This document shows positions 42,714 to 51,922 of a stretch of DNA of 64,000 nt, one piece after another (the first letter of the stretch is position 1; the number at the start of each line of letters is the position of its first letter). Source of the DNA: an uncultured Clostridia bacterium (GTDB lineage: Bacteria; Bacillota; Clostridia; Oscillospirales; Ruminococcaceae); contig CANPWL010000007.1 of the NCBI GenBank assembly GCA_947584375.1, positions 30,179-94,178 of the forward strand, given 5' to 3'. A program made the translations under genes and the position numbers. The notes under the pieces are model-generated. The model made no database searches. It saw only the letters and a program-made list of their open reading frames with translations, and had not been told where the DNA came from.

Positions 42714-45065
42714 ATGCACAAAAGATTTAAAAAAGTCATTATTTCTGCATTAGTTGTTGCCATGATGCTTCCCATAGGAACTTTGGTAGGTTCAACTGCT
42801 AATGAAAGTAATAATTCGGGCAATGAACTTCCGGCAAAAATAACTGATGTGCAGGCACTTAAATCCTGCAAAAAAGCGGCAGAGGCCGGTAAGTTGGAGC
42901 TTTGGTATGATGAAGCTAATGAAAGAGTTTGTCTTGTTGATAAGACGACATCAACGACAAATTACTGGTGGAGCACACCAATAAATGTTATGGCTGACGA
43001 TACTGTACTGGGTATGTCGTCAAGAGGACCTTCTTATATGAAGGATACTCAAAGACAGCAGTTAAATTCGGGTCTGTCTATTGAGTACGGAGACCAGTCT
43101 AAGAGAACGACATCTCCGCTTTATTCGGGAGTTTCTTCAAGAACAAGGGATACTTGTGAAACTAAAATAGAAGCATCAAGTAACGGAGTTGTTATTACAT
43201 ATGATTTCACAGACGGTTTTACGATTCCTGTGGAGTATACTTTAAATGAAGAATCTTTGACGGTTTCATGTGATACAACTAAAATAGTTGAGAGCAACAC
43301 TTCAACAACTGACGGAAAGGTTTTAACTCAGATTGCTTTGACGCCTTCTTTCGGAGCAGCGCCGGCAACAGATCTGGACGGTAAAAAAGTAGACGGTTAT
43401 ATGATAGTCCCCGACGGCAGCGGTGCTGTTATCAGGTATAATAACGGAAAGTCAAGCTACTCAGGATCGTATTCACAAAAAGTATACGGCAGAGATTATA
43501 CAATTGTTCCTTTGACTGCTTCTAAGGTCACAGAACAGGCATATATGCCTGTTGCCGCAACAGTTTCAGGAAGCAAGGCACTGGTAGCAGTCGCAACAAG
43601 CGGCGACTCAAATGTTTCTGTCAATGCACAGGTAAGCGGTCAGAACAATCAGACATACAACAATGTATACTTTAATTTTGAAGTAAGAACTTCCGACGAC
43701 TTCTATTTAAGCGGTGAGGGTGATCCTCTTAAGGTTTTCCAGAAGGGTGATATTACTCAGGATAAACTTGCAGTGACATATTATCCTATTTCAAAGGATA
43801 AAGACGTGAACTATGCAGATTGTGCAAAGGTTTACAGAAACTATCTGATAGAAAACAAGGGACTCACTTCTAAAGTCAAAGAGAATGAATCAAGTTTGTA
43901 TGTTGATTTGTACGGCGGCGTTGTAATGCAAAAATCAATTTTTGGAATCCCATTTGATTTGAAAACGTCAGTTACATCGTTCAACCAAGCACAGACGATT
44001 CTTAAAAAGCTTCAGGACAACGGAGTAACAGATATAGTTGCAAACTATAACGACTGGACAGATAAATCCATAGGAAAGAAAATTTCCACAAAGGCAGATC
44101 CGTCAGGAACTCTCGGCGGTGACGATGATTTTGACAATTTAATGTCATTTGCAAAGTCTAACGGAATTAAGATTTATCCATCGCTTGACAATATGGAGAT
44201 GGAAAACAGCTCTTGGGGATATTGGACATTTACAAGTACAGCAACAAGAGTTTCAAATTCATACTCCAGGCAAACACAGTATAATCCGGCATTCGGCGGC
44301 GCTACGGATATTGCACCTGCACTTTTAACGCCGACGGTTTACTCTAAAGTGTTTGATGAGATCACTTCAAGTTATAAGGAAGAAAGTCTAAAAAATGTTT
44401 CTTTCGGAGGATTTTCAACAAGATTAGTTTCAGACTTTTCACTTAAAAACTTCTCAAGCAGAGAAGATACAATGAATACTGTTATAGAAGGTTATAAAAA
44501 GGCTAATAAAGATGTAGGTTCAGTTTTGGCAGACGGAGCAAACTCATATATAATTCCGTATGTTGACCATATTACGAACATTCCGGTTAATTCAAGCGGA
44601 TTCAATATAGTTGACTACGATATACCATTCTATCAGATGGTTGTACATGGATATGTGCCTTATACGACTCAGGCAATCAATAAGAGTTCTAATTCCGAAG
44701 AAACTTTCTTGCTTGCACTTGCATACGGTTCATCATTGCATTATGATATGCTTTATGAGCAGAGTTCAAAGTTGTCAGACACAGAATATGATGATTTGTA
44801 TTATGCAAACTATGAAGGCTGGATCGAAACGGCTGCTATGGAGTCAAAAGCTGCAAAACAGATTTTAAGCGCAGTAAGTAATAAAGTTATCACAAACTTT
44901 GATATTGATACGCAAAAAAATGTATTAACAACAACCTATGGCAGTGAGGACGGTACCGGCGAGCAATCAGTTGTTAAGGTTGACCTTGAAAACGGAAAGG
45001 TATCAATTGACGGAACTGATGTAGATGTTAGTGCAATTATTACGGAAGGAGGCGAACAAGGCTAA
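42714..45065 (+). CDS. DUF5696 exported protein
   Basis: A 783-residue exported protein with a signal peptide (VIISALVVAMMLPIGTLVGSTA). The N-terminal half is beta-rich with VPDGSGAVIRYNNGKSSYSG and GRDYTIVPL. The C-terminal half (about 400-700) has alternating strand/helix segments (GVTDIVANYNDWTD, GIKIYPSLDNMEMEN, VLADGANSYIIPYVDH), resembling a TIM-barrel glycosidase-like fold. No catalytic pair can be assigned with confidence. I recognise it as DUF5696, a family I recall from similar sugar-transport loci. It could bind or cleave the oligosaccharide handled by permease pair 2, whose start codon overlaps its stop. Confidence 0.75.
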   Translation: MHKRFKKVIISALVVAMMLPIGTLVGSTANESNNSGNELPAKITDVQALKSCKKAAEAGKLELWYDEANERVCLVDKTTSTTNYWWSTPINVMADDTVLGMSSRGPSYMKDTQRQQLNSGLSIEYGDQSKRTTSPLYSGVSSRTRDTCETKIEASSNGVVITYDFTDGFTIPVEYTLNEESLTVSCDTTKIVESNTSTTDGKVLTQIALTPSFGAAPATDLDGKKVDGYMIVPDGSGAVIRYNNGKSSYSGSYSQKVYGRDYTIVPLTASKVTEQAYMPVAATVSGSKALVAVATSGDSNVSVNAQVSGQNNQTYNNVYFNFEVRTSDDFYLSGEGDPLKVFQKGDITQDKLAVTYYPISKDKDVNYADCAKVYRNYLIENKGLTSKVKENESSLYVDLYGGVVMQKSIFGIPFDLKTSVTSFNQAQTILKKLQDNGVTDIVANYNDWTDKSIGKKISTKADPSGTLGGDDDFDNLMSFAKSNGIKIYPSLDNMEMENSSWGYWTFTSTATRVSNSYSRQTQYNPAFGGATDIAPALLTPTVYSKVFDEITSSYKEESLKNVSFGGFSTRLVSDFSLKNFSSREDTMNTVIEGYKKANKDVGSVLADGANSYIIPYVDHITNIPVNSSGFNIVDYDIPFYQMVVHGYVPYTTQAINKSSNSEETFLLALAYGSSLHYDMLYEQSSKLSDTEYDDLYYANYEGWIETAAMESKAAKQILSAVSNKVITNFDIDTQKNVLTTTYGSEDGTGEQSVVKVDLENGKVSIDGTDVDVSAIITEGGEQG

Positions 45066-46048
45066 TGACAAACACAGAAAATGTTGTTACAACCCCTACA
45101 AAGGAAGAAGTAAAAGCTTTGAAACCTCCTAAGGGTGTTAAGCAGAAAGGTCTTAAAATTCCTTATGAAAGAAGAAAAGCGTTATACGGATATGCATTTA
45201 TTGCATTGTGGTTGATAGGAACAATTTATTTCTTTATTTTACCGCTTTTTGAATCCCTTATCTACTCTTTCAATGAGACGCATCCTCAAAGAGGAGTTAT
45301 GCAGCTTGATTGGAACGGATTGGGACATTACAGAGATGCATTCAGAAAAGACCAGTATTATTCACAGTATCTTGTTGAAATACTTGGTTCAACAGCTTTA
45401 AAAACGCCGCTTATTATTATATTCTCGATATTTGTGGCAGTTATTTTGAATCAAAAGTTCAGAGGAAGAACTTTTGCAAGAGCAGTATTCTTCCTGCCTG
45501 TAATTATTGCGACAGGTCCGGTAATCGAAATCATTAACGGAAATATGGATACCGGCGGATATTCAGGAGGTTCGGAGCAGTTCAGTACGCTTTTTGAAAC
45601 GGACTTAGTAGATCAGCTTCTGGAGTTTTTAGGAATTTATAATATAAGTGAATCCCTTACGAATACAATTACAACTGTAACTTCTGATATATTCAATCTG
45701 GTATGGAATTCAGGTATACAGATTCTTCTGTTCCTTGCAGCACTTCAGAACATTCCTTTTTCTGCAAAGGAAGCTGCACAAATGGAGGGTGCAACTGCTT
45801 GGGAGTATTTCTGGAAGATCACAATGCCTTACATCAGTCCAATGATTTTAGCAAGCTTGGTATATACGGTTATTGACTCGTTCGTTGATCCTGAAAACAA
45901 GGTTATGAAGCTTATTCTGACACAGGGAAGTGACTGGAACTACGGATATATGTCAGCGATGGCATGGGCTTACTTCCTGATTGTAGGAGTGGCGTTGGCA
46001 ATAATTGTTGCAATAATTAACAAGTTTGTTTATTACGAAGTAGGATAA
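45065..46048 (+). CDS. Sugar ABC permease, UgpA/MalF type (pair 2)
   Basis: A 327-residue permease whose ATG overlaps the DUF5696 stop (TAATG). A Lys-rich N-terminal tail of 40 residues precedes the first helix (YGYAFIALWLIGTIYFFILPLF). The EAA loop is KEAAQMEGATAWEYFWKIT. A longer extracellular loop (about 160-205, DTGGYSGGSEQF) is larger than in pair 1. Confidence 0.9.
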   Translation: MTNTENVVTTPTKEEVKALKPPKGVKQKGLKIPYERRKALYGYAFIALWLIGTIYFFILPLFESLIYSFNETHPQRGVMQLDWNGLGHYRDAFRKDQYYSQYLVEILGSTALKTPLIIIFSIFVAVILNQKFRGRTFARAVFFLPVIIATGPVIEIINGNMDTGGYSGGSEQFSTLFETDLVDQLLEFLGIYNISESLTNTITTVTSDIFNLVWNSGIQILLFLAALQNIPFSAKEAAQMEGATAWEYFWKITMPYISPMILASLVYTVIDSFVDPENKVMKLILTQGSDWNYGYMSAMAWAYFLIVGVALAIIVAIINKFVYYEVG

Positions 46049-46061
46049 GGGGGGGATATAG

Positions 46062-47108
46062 ATGGCAACTAAAAAAGAAGAAAAGCGCTTTGAAAAAGAA
46101 ATGAAAGCTGCTAAAAAAGCTAAGATTAAGGCTATGAAAGAAGCCGGAATATCTTTGAATATCACCCCTGAACAGAAGCGATATAACAGACAAAAAGCAA
46201 TTGTCGGTGCAGTTTGGCCGATATTCAGATTCTTTATATTGTTCGGCTTGTGTTTTATCATTCTATATCCTTTGATATTTATGATTTCAACAGCATTTAG
46301 ACCGGATGCTGAAATGAACGATCCATCAATAGTCTGGATCCCCAAAACTCTGACTCTTGAGAATGTTAAACAAACTTGGGAAGTAATGAAGTACGGTTCA
46401 ACTGTACTTAATACAATCAAGCTTAATCTCGTAGCTTCGGTTCTTCAAGTTATAACTTGTGCGATTACAGGATACGGATTTGCAAGATTTAATTTTAAAG
46501 GTAAAGGTCTTATGTTCGGTCTTGTGGTGCTTATGATCATAGTACCTCCTCAGATCACTACAATTCCGCTTTATCTGCAATATTCTTATTTTAATCCGTT
46601 AGGTTTAGTTAAGCTCTTCACAGGCGATACAGTATCACTTATAAACAGCGGTCTTACAATGTATTTGCCTGCGTTATTTGCAAACGGTTTGAGAGCCGGA
46701 TTGTTTATCCTTATTTTCAGACAATTCTTCAGAGGTCTTCCTAAGGAACTTGAGGACGCAGCATATCTTGACGGATGCGGACCGCTTAAAACATTTATTG
46801 TAGTAATGGTTCCTAATGCTGCATCATCATTCTTGACAGTGTTCCTGTTCTCGGTTGTTTGGTATTGGAATGACTATTATGTTTCATCATCATTCTTTAA
46901 CCAGAACGATACCGTTGCATTGATGTTGAAAAACCTGACTACCACGCTTCAGGTTGAATTGTTCAACAACCAGACAGTTGGTCCAAGACAGATGATTGTT
47001 TGGCTAGAGTCCGGATGTATATTAGCTATAACTCCGATACTTGTTATGTATGTATTCTTACAGAAATACTTTACAGAAGGTATTGAGCGTTCGGGACTTG
47101 TTGGATAA
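46062..47108 (+). CDS. Sugar ABC permease, UgpE/MalG type (pair 2)
   Basis: A 348-residue permease with a charged N-terminal stretch of about 50 residues (EEKRFEKEMKAAKKAKIKAM), then six helices. The EAA loop is LEDAAYLDGCGPLKTFIVVMVP. AAGGGGGGG lies before the ATG. It is the last gene before a strong terminator, so the operon from 33.7 to 47.1 kb ends here. Confidence 0.9.
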   Translation: MATKKEEKRFEKEMKAAKKAKIKAMKEAGISLNITPEQKRYNRQKAIVGAVWPIFRFFILFGLCFIILYPLIFMISTAFRPDAEMNDPSIVWIPKTLTLENVKQTWEVMKYGSTVLNTIKLNLVASVLQVITCAITGYGFARFNFKGKGLMFGLVVLMIIVPPQITTIPLYLQYSYFNPLGLVKLFTGDTVSLINSGLTMYLPALFANGLRAGLFILIFRQFFRGLPKELEDAAYLDGCGPLKTFIVVMVPNAASSFLTVFLFSVVWYWNDYYVSSSFFNQNDTVALMLKNLTTTLQVELFNNQTVGPRQMIVWLESGCILAITPILVMYVFLQKYFTEGIERSGLVG

Positions 47109-47135
47109 GATAATAATTTTAGATTTGACCTATTT

Positions 47136-47170
47136 AAGCCGACCGATTTATTCGGTCGGCTTTTTATTTT
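47136..47170 (+). terminator. Terminator of the sugar transport operon
   Basis: Perfect 11-bp GC-rich stem (AAGCCGACCGA / TCGGTCGGCTT), five-base loop and a T-run. Confidence 0.95.
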
Positions 47171-47237
47171 AATACTAATAGTATTTGAAGGGTAAGTAAA
47201 TATCTATATATAGAGTTGTAAAATGTGAGCTGAATGT

Positions 47238-47572
47238 GGTATAATAACCTCAATAGGCTTTCGTTGAAAGCTACACAATGCTAAAGCATTGCAGGAAATC
47301 GAAGATTTCCCTATTGAGAACATTGTATCATAATATTGGGACTGACGTCCCTGCGGCTGTCGCCACACATCACCTGTTCGGTGATGAATTATGGTATAAT
47401 AACCTCAATAGGCTTTCGTTGAAAGCTACACAATGCTAAAGCATTGCAGGAAATCGAAGATTTCCCTATTGAGAACATTGTATCATAATATTGGGACTGA
47501 CGTCCCTGCGGCTGTCGCCGCACATCACCTGTTCGGTGATGAATTACGGTATAATAACCTCAATAGGCTTTC
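47238..47572 (+). repeat. 155-bp tandem repeat (2.16 copies) made of hairpins
   Basis: Copies at 47238-47392 and 47393-47547 differ at only two bases. A third copy breaks off after 25 bases at 47572, 37 bases before the GH95 start. Each unit opens with GGTATAATAACC, a perfect -10 hexamer. In copy 1, CTCAATAGG (47249-57) can pair with CCTATTGAG (47310-18). That stem would enclose three hairpins: CTTTC/GAAAG, CAATGC/GCATTG and GGAAATC/GATTTCC, forming a four-way junction. GGGAC/GTCCC and CATCACC/GGTGATG stems follow. ACAATG can alternatively pair with CATTGT (47321-26). TTGTAA-18-TATAAT (47216-47245) could transcribe the array. No ORF is present. Confidence 0.85.
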
Positions 47573-47608
47573 TTAGAAAATAATCAAAATTAAGATGAGA
47601 GGTTAATT

Positions 47609-49894
47609 ATGAAAAAGTCTACTGAGCTTTGGTATGATAAATGGGCTGAGGATTGGAACGAAGCGCTTCCTGTCGGAAGCGGAAGAATAGGCGGAATGAT
47701 TTATGGAAATCCATATTACGACAGGATATCGCTTAATGAGGATTCAATATGGTCCGGCGGTTACAGAAAGAGAAATAATAAGTCTGCACTTGAAAATCTT
47801 CAAAAGGTAAGAGAGCTTTTATTTGAAGAAAAAATTTCTGAGGCAGAGGATATAGTTCGTGACGCATTTTGCGGAACTCCGGTAAATCAACGCCATTATA
47901 TGCCGCTTGGCGAATTTGTTATTGACCAGAGAGGTTTAGGGGATATACAGAATCTTAGAAGAAGTTTAGACCTTGAAACAGCAGTTGCGACTGTTGCGTT
48001 TACTACCAACGGAATTAATTACACTCGTGAAATTATAGCGTCATATCCGGATAATGTTCTGGCTATAAATATTAAGGCTGACAAAAAGGGAAGCATAAAT
48101 GTTCGCTTACATATTGACGGACGAGATGATTATTTTGACAATAACTCACCTGTTTCGGATGATGAAATTTTTTATAACGGCGGAATGGGGGGAGAGGACG
48201 GAATTAATTTTGCGTCTTATATTAAAGTCATCGCAGACTCAGGAAAAGTAAAACGCTGGGGAAGTTTTATAAAGGCTGAGGGATGCGATGAAGTCACTGT
48301 TTTAATTTCCTGTCAGACAAACTATCGATTTACGGATTACAAAAAAGAGGCTGAACGTGATATTAAAAAGGCTTTAAGATTTACTTTCAATGAGCTTAAG
48401 GAACGGCATATCAATGATTATAAAAAGTATTATGACAGGGTAAAAATAGAGCTTTATGACAATAGCGAAGGGAAATCAGATCTGCCAACAAACGAACGTC
48501 TTGCTAATATTCAAAACGGCGGTAAGGATAATAAGCTAATAGAGCTTTATTATAATTTTGCACGTTATCTTATGATCGCCGGAAGCAGAGAGGGTACGCT
48601 GCCTTTGAACCTTCAGGGAATATGGAATAACGAAATGTGGCCTGCATGGGGATGTAAATTTACAATAAATATAAATACAGAAATGAATTATTGGCCGGCA
48701 GAAAGCTCCGGTTTATCTGAGCTAACATTTCCGCTTTTTGACCTTATAGAGAAAATGCGTCCAAACGGAAGAGTAACTGCAAAAGAGATGTATGACTGCA
48801 AAGGATTTGTCTGTCATCATAACACAGACATTTGGGGCGATACTGCTCCACAGGATTTGTGGATGCCGGGAACACAATGGCCTATGGGTGCTGCTTGGCT
48901 GTGTCTGCATATCTGGGAGCATTATATGTTTACCAAGGATAAAGATTTTTTGAAAGAAAAATACGGTACAATAAAAGAAGCCAGTGAATTCTTTGTTGAT
49001 TTTCTGATTGAAAATAAAAATGGTCAGCTTGTAACCTGTCCGTCAGTTTCACCTGAAAATACATATCTTACAGAATCAGGAGCAAAGGGATCGCTTTGTA
49101 TTGGTCCTTCTATGGACAGTCAGATAATCTATGAGTTGTTTACCTCAGTGATAAATGCAAGCGAAGTTCTGGGGATAGATTCAGATTATGCAGATAAACT
49201 TAGGACAATGCGTGATAAGCTTCCAAAGCCTGAGATAGGAAAGTATGGTCAGATAAAGGAATGGGCAATTGATTATGACGAAGTTGAGCCGGGTCACAGA
49301 CATATTTCACAGCTTTTTGCACTATACCCTGCTGATATGATTTCTGTCAGAAAAACACCTGAACTCGCAAACGCCGCAAGAGCAACGATTGAAAGAAGGC
49401 TTTCACATGGCGGAGGGCATACTGGATGGAGCCGCGCATGGATTATTAATCTTTGGGCGAGATTAAACGATGGCGAAAAGGTTTATGAAAATATAGCTGC
49501 ACTTTTAGCCTATTCAACAAATAAAAATATGCTTGACAATCATCCGCCTTTCCAGATTGACGGTAACTTCGGCGGTGCGGCAGGAATATCTGAGGCTTTA
49601 CTTCAAAGCATAAATCAGGAGCTTATTTTACTTCCTGCATTGCCCAAGGAGTGGGAAAACGGTTCGTTTGAAAACCTCAAAGCCAGGGGAGGCTTTACTG
49701 TTTCATGCAAGTGGGAAAATTCAAAGTTTAGTGAAGCATTAATCGTATCAAACAGCGGGGAGGTTTGCAGACTTATTGTAAACACACCTGTTAAGGTTTT
49801 ATGCAACGGCGAAGAGATTTTCTGTGAGGAAAAAGACGGAGCAATTGTATTTAATACGATTTCAGGGAAATCCTATAATATAAAAACAGTATAA
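47609..49894 (+). CDS. GH95 glycoside hydrolase (alpha-L-fucosidase / alpha-L-galactosidase)
   Basis: Inverting exo-enzyme removing terminal alpha-L-fucose or alpha-L-galactose, for example from xyloglucan side chains. At 761 aa it is the family length for a single-domain enzyme. The N-terminal beta-domain opens with LPVGSGRIGGMIYG. The (alpha/alpha)6 barrel holds the conserved N-x-N block (FTININTEMNYWPAE), the general-acid region CPSVSPENTY and the base region FQIDGNFGGAAGI. No signal peptide is present, so it acts on imported oligosaccharides. GAGAGG precedes the ATG. It follows the transport operon and the tandem repeat and is 39 bases before the GH26 gene. Confidence 0.9.
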   Translation: MKKSTELWYDKWAEDWNEALPVGSGRIGGMIYGNPYYDRISLNEDSIWSGGYRKRNNKSALENLQKVRELLFEEKISEAEDIVRDAFCGTPVNQRHYMPLGEFVIDQRGLGDIQNLRRSLDLETAVATVAFTTNGINYTREIIASYPDNVLAINIKADKKGSINVRLHIDGRDDYFDNNSPVSDDEIFYNGGMGGEDGINFASYIKVIADSGKVKRWGSFIKAEGCDEVTVLISCQTNYRFTDYKKEAERDIKKALRFTFNELKERHINDYKKYYDRVKIELYDNSEGKSDLPTNERLANIQNGGKDNKLIELYYNFARYLMIAGSREGTLPLNLQGIWNNEMWPAWGCKFTININTEMNYWPAESSGLSELTFPLFDLIEKMRPNGRVTAKEMYDCKGFVCHHNTDIWGDTAPQDLWMPGTQWPMGAAWLCLHIWEHYMFTKDKDFLKEKYGTIKEASEFFVDFLIENKNGQLVTCPSVSPENTYLTESGAKGSLCIGPSMDSQIIYELFTSVINASEVLGIDSDYADKLRTMRDKLPKPEIGKYGQIKEWAIDYDEVEPGHRHISQLFALYPADMISVRKTPELANAARATIERRLSHGGGHTGWSRAWIINLWARLNDGEKVYENIAALLAYSTNKNMLDNHPPFQIDGNFGGAAGISEALLQSINQELILLPALPKEWENGSFENLKARGGFTVSCKWENSKFSEALIVSNSGEVCRLIVNTPVKVLCNGEEIFCEEKDGAIVFNTISGKSYNIKTV

Positions 49895-49933
49895 TTCAAG
49901 TTTTTACTTTGGGATGGTTTAAGAGGAGTATAT

Positions 49934-51496
49934 ATGAAAAAAACGATTGCAATTTTATGTGTAGTATGCATTGTATTTACTGCACTTTCAGGATGCAGTG
50001 AGGTAAAAAAACTGAATATAAGTTCAGATAGTGTTTTAGATAGTATAGATAATACTGATATTAATCCTGTATATACAGAGAAAGCCATATCAGTATCTAC
50101 TCCTGAATATGTGAAGTATTCAAAAACAATTGAGGCGGAATCAGGAACATTGAAGGGAAAATCAAAAGTATCTAAGAAAGTAAAGGGATATAAGGGAAAA
50201 GGATATGTTGAATGTAGAGCTTCTAATGAAAAGGAAGCGCTAAGCGTTAAGTTTTCTCCTAAAATAAAGCAGTATTATAATATTATTTTAAGAGTAATGT
50301 CTGAAAAAGAGTCAGTGAATGCAGTAACTGTGAACGGAAATGAAATCAAAAGATTCACTTCATCGGGAAGCGGACGTTTTGAATTTGTCAGTTTAGATAA
50401 TATATATATCAGTGATGACAGCTTTACTGTTTCGGTTATTGCATATAACGGAGAAATTGCAGTTGACAACATTAAGGTCCAAGCGTCGGATAAAATATCA
50501 AAGCTTTCAGTGAAGTTTAAAAAGAAACCTACGCTTATCAATAAGTCCACTGATAAGAATACGATTGATCTGTACAACAAAATCGCAGAAAATTACGGAA
50601 AGAAAATATTCAGCGGTCAATATGCGTCTGTCGGAACAAATAACGAGCTTGAACTTATTTACAAAACGACAGGGAAATATCCTGCAATAAGATGCGGAGA
50701 TATGCTTCCTTACACATCAGATGATTTAGATGTTGATGAAATCAATCAGGCAATAGAATGGGCAAAAAAAGGCGGTATTGTAAGCTATATGTGGCATTGG
50801 TCATCTCCTTATGATGATAATGCTTATTATGCAGAGGAAACATCTTTTGATCTGTCTAAAGCAGTAACTAACAAAAAAATTGCAGAGCTTTCTATTGAAG
50901 AAATTGAAAAGCTTCAAAAAAGCGGAAAAATTTCATCAGAGTGTTTGGCTATTATCAAGGATATTGACGCAGTGTCTGCACAGCTTTTAAGACTGAAAGA
51001 AAACGGAATACCTGTTTTGTGGAGACCTCTTCACGACGCTTCCAGAACAAGTGCAGGATTTTGGTGGGGTGCAAAAGGCTTCAAGAGCTATAACTGGCTT
51101 TGGAGGCTTATGTATGAGCGTCAGACAAAATATTTTAAGCTTGACAATCTTATCTGGGTTTGGTCTGCTCAGAGTAAGGACTGGTATGTGGGAGATGATT
51201 ACTGCGATATAATTTCCGCCGATATTTATGACAACGGAAGCGAAGCAAGTCAGATAGCCTCATTTCTTTCACTTTATGATATTTCAAAGAATAAACCTAT
51301 CGCTCTTTCTGAGTGTGCAAACGCACCTGATATAAGTAATATGGTTCGTGACAAGGCAATGTGGTCATGGTTCGGCGTTTGGAGCGGAAAATATATCATG
51401 AACGACAACGGCAGTCTTTCTGAGGAATATATAACTAAGGATAGGCTTATAGAGGTTTATAATAACGATAAGGTAATTACTTTGGATAATGTGTAA
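49934..51496 (+). CDS. GH26-type lipoprotein with N-terminal carbohydrate-binding module
   Basis: A 520-residue surface lipoprotein (lipobox TALSGC at residue 19). Residues 58-180 form a CBM6/35-like jelly roll (TIEAESGTLKGKS, then GYKGKGYVECRA). Residues 205-505 are a GH26 barrel with FSGQYASVG, YMWHWSSPY, LWRPLHDAS, FWWGAKGF, WVWSAQSKDWYVG and ALSECAN. The nucleophile Glu is present in the last. At the acid/base position, normally HE, this protein has HD, followed by a two-residue insertion (HDASRTSAGFWWG). GH26 enzymes are mostly beta-mannanases. This one may be slow, altered in specificity, or a binding protein. GAGGAG precedes the ATG. Confidence 0.85.
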   Translation: MKKTIAILCVVCIVFTALSGCSEVKKLNISSDSVLDSIDNTDINPVYTEKAISVSTPEYVKYSKTIEAESGTLKGKSKVSKKVKGYKGKGYVECRASNEKEALSVKFSPKIKQYYNIILRVMSEKESVNAVTVNGNEIKRFTSSGSGRFEFVSLDNIYISDDSFTVSVIAYNGEIAVDNIKVQASDKISKLSVKFKKKPTLINKSTDKNTIDLYNKIAENYGKKIFSGQYASVGTNNELELIYKTTGKYPAIRCGDMLPYTSDDLDVDEINQAIEWAKKGGIVSYMWHWSSPYDDNAYYAEETSFDLSKAVTNKKIAELSIEEIEKLQKSGKISSECLAIIKDIDAVSAQLLRLKENGIPVLWRPLHDASRTSAGFWWGAKGFKSYNWLWRLMYERQTKYFKLDNLIWVWSAQSKDWYVGDDYCDIISADIYDNGSEASQIASFLSLYDISKNKPIALSECANAPDISNMVRDKAMWSWFGVWSGKYIMNDNGSLSEEYITKDRLIEVYNNDKVITLDNV

Positions 51497-51513
51497 AGGT
51501 AATTGGAATTTGT

Positions 51514-51669
51514 ATGGACGAAGATCACTATAATGCAGAAAAACCAGGGCATTATGGTGATACGGGGTATTTGTATAATATTCATTCTTCGAGAAATCCC
51601 AAAACAGGAAAGGTTGAAGAAACTAAGGTAGGTATTATTCAAAAATATGCGGCATATGATAAGTCATAA
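51514..51669 (+). CDS. Possible small protein (51 aa), not in the ORF track
   Basis: ATG at 51514 opens a frame of 51 codons ending just before a strong terminator. The composition looks coding (DEDHYNAEKPGHYGDTGYLYN, then PKTGKVEETKVGIIQKY) and polar, with no membrane segment. The RBS is poor (AAAGGT 14 bases upstream), and translation may be coupled to the GH26 gene 17 bases before. The terminator placed directly after it supports a real last gene of the transcript. Function unknown. Confidence 0.5.
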   Translation: MDEDHYNAEKPGHYGDTGYLYNIHSSRNPKTGKVEETKVGIIQKYAAYDKS

Positions 51670-51678
51670 AAACAGCAA

Positions 51679-51705
51679 AAGCGTTCGGAAAAATTCCGAA
51701 CGCTT
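51679..51705 (+). terminator. Terminator of the GH95/GH26 transcript
   Basis: Perfect 12-bp stem (AAGCGTTCGGAA / TTCCGAACGCTT) with an AAA loop and a T-rich tail. The rest of 51706-51922 is A+T-rich with no supportable gene. Confidence 0.92.
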
Positions 51706-51922
51706 CTTGTTATTTCAAATGCTAAATTATGAAGCGCAAAGGAGGTGTGTCAAGATTTTTCATTACGAATAGATTTTTAAAACAATGCATTTTTATGAAA
51801 ATCCTTAAATTTTTGTATTTTAACTTCTTAAAAAGTATTAAATTGAATTTTATAGGAAAAATAAATAAAAATATGAAATTACAAGTATGACTTAAACATA
51901 TTTTCAAATAACGCTGAATATA

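Noticed and set aside
47238-47572. CRISPR-like array
   Set aside because: The repeat unit is 155 bp, copies abut with no variable spacers, and no cas genes are present.
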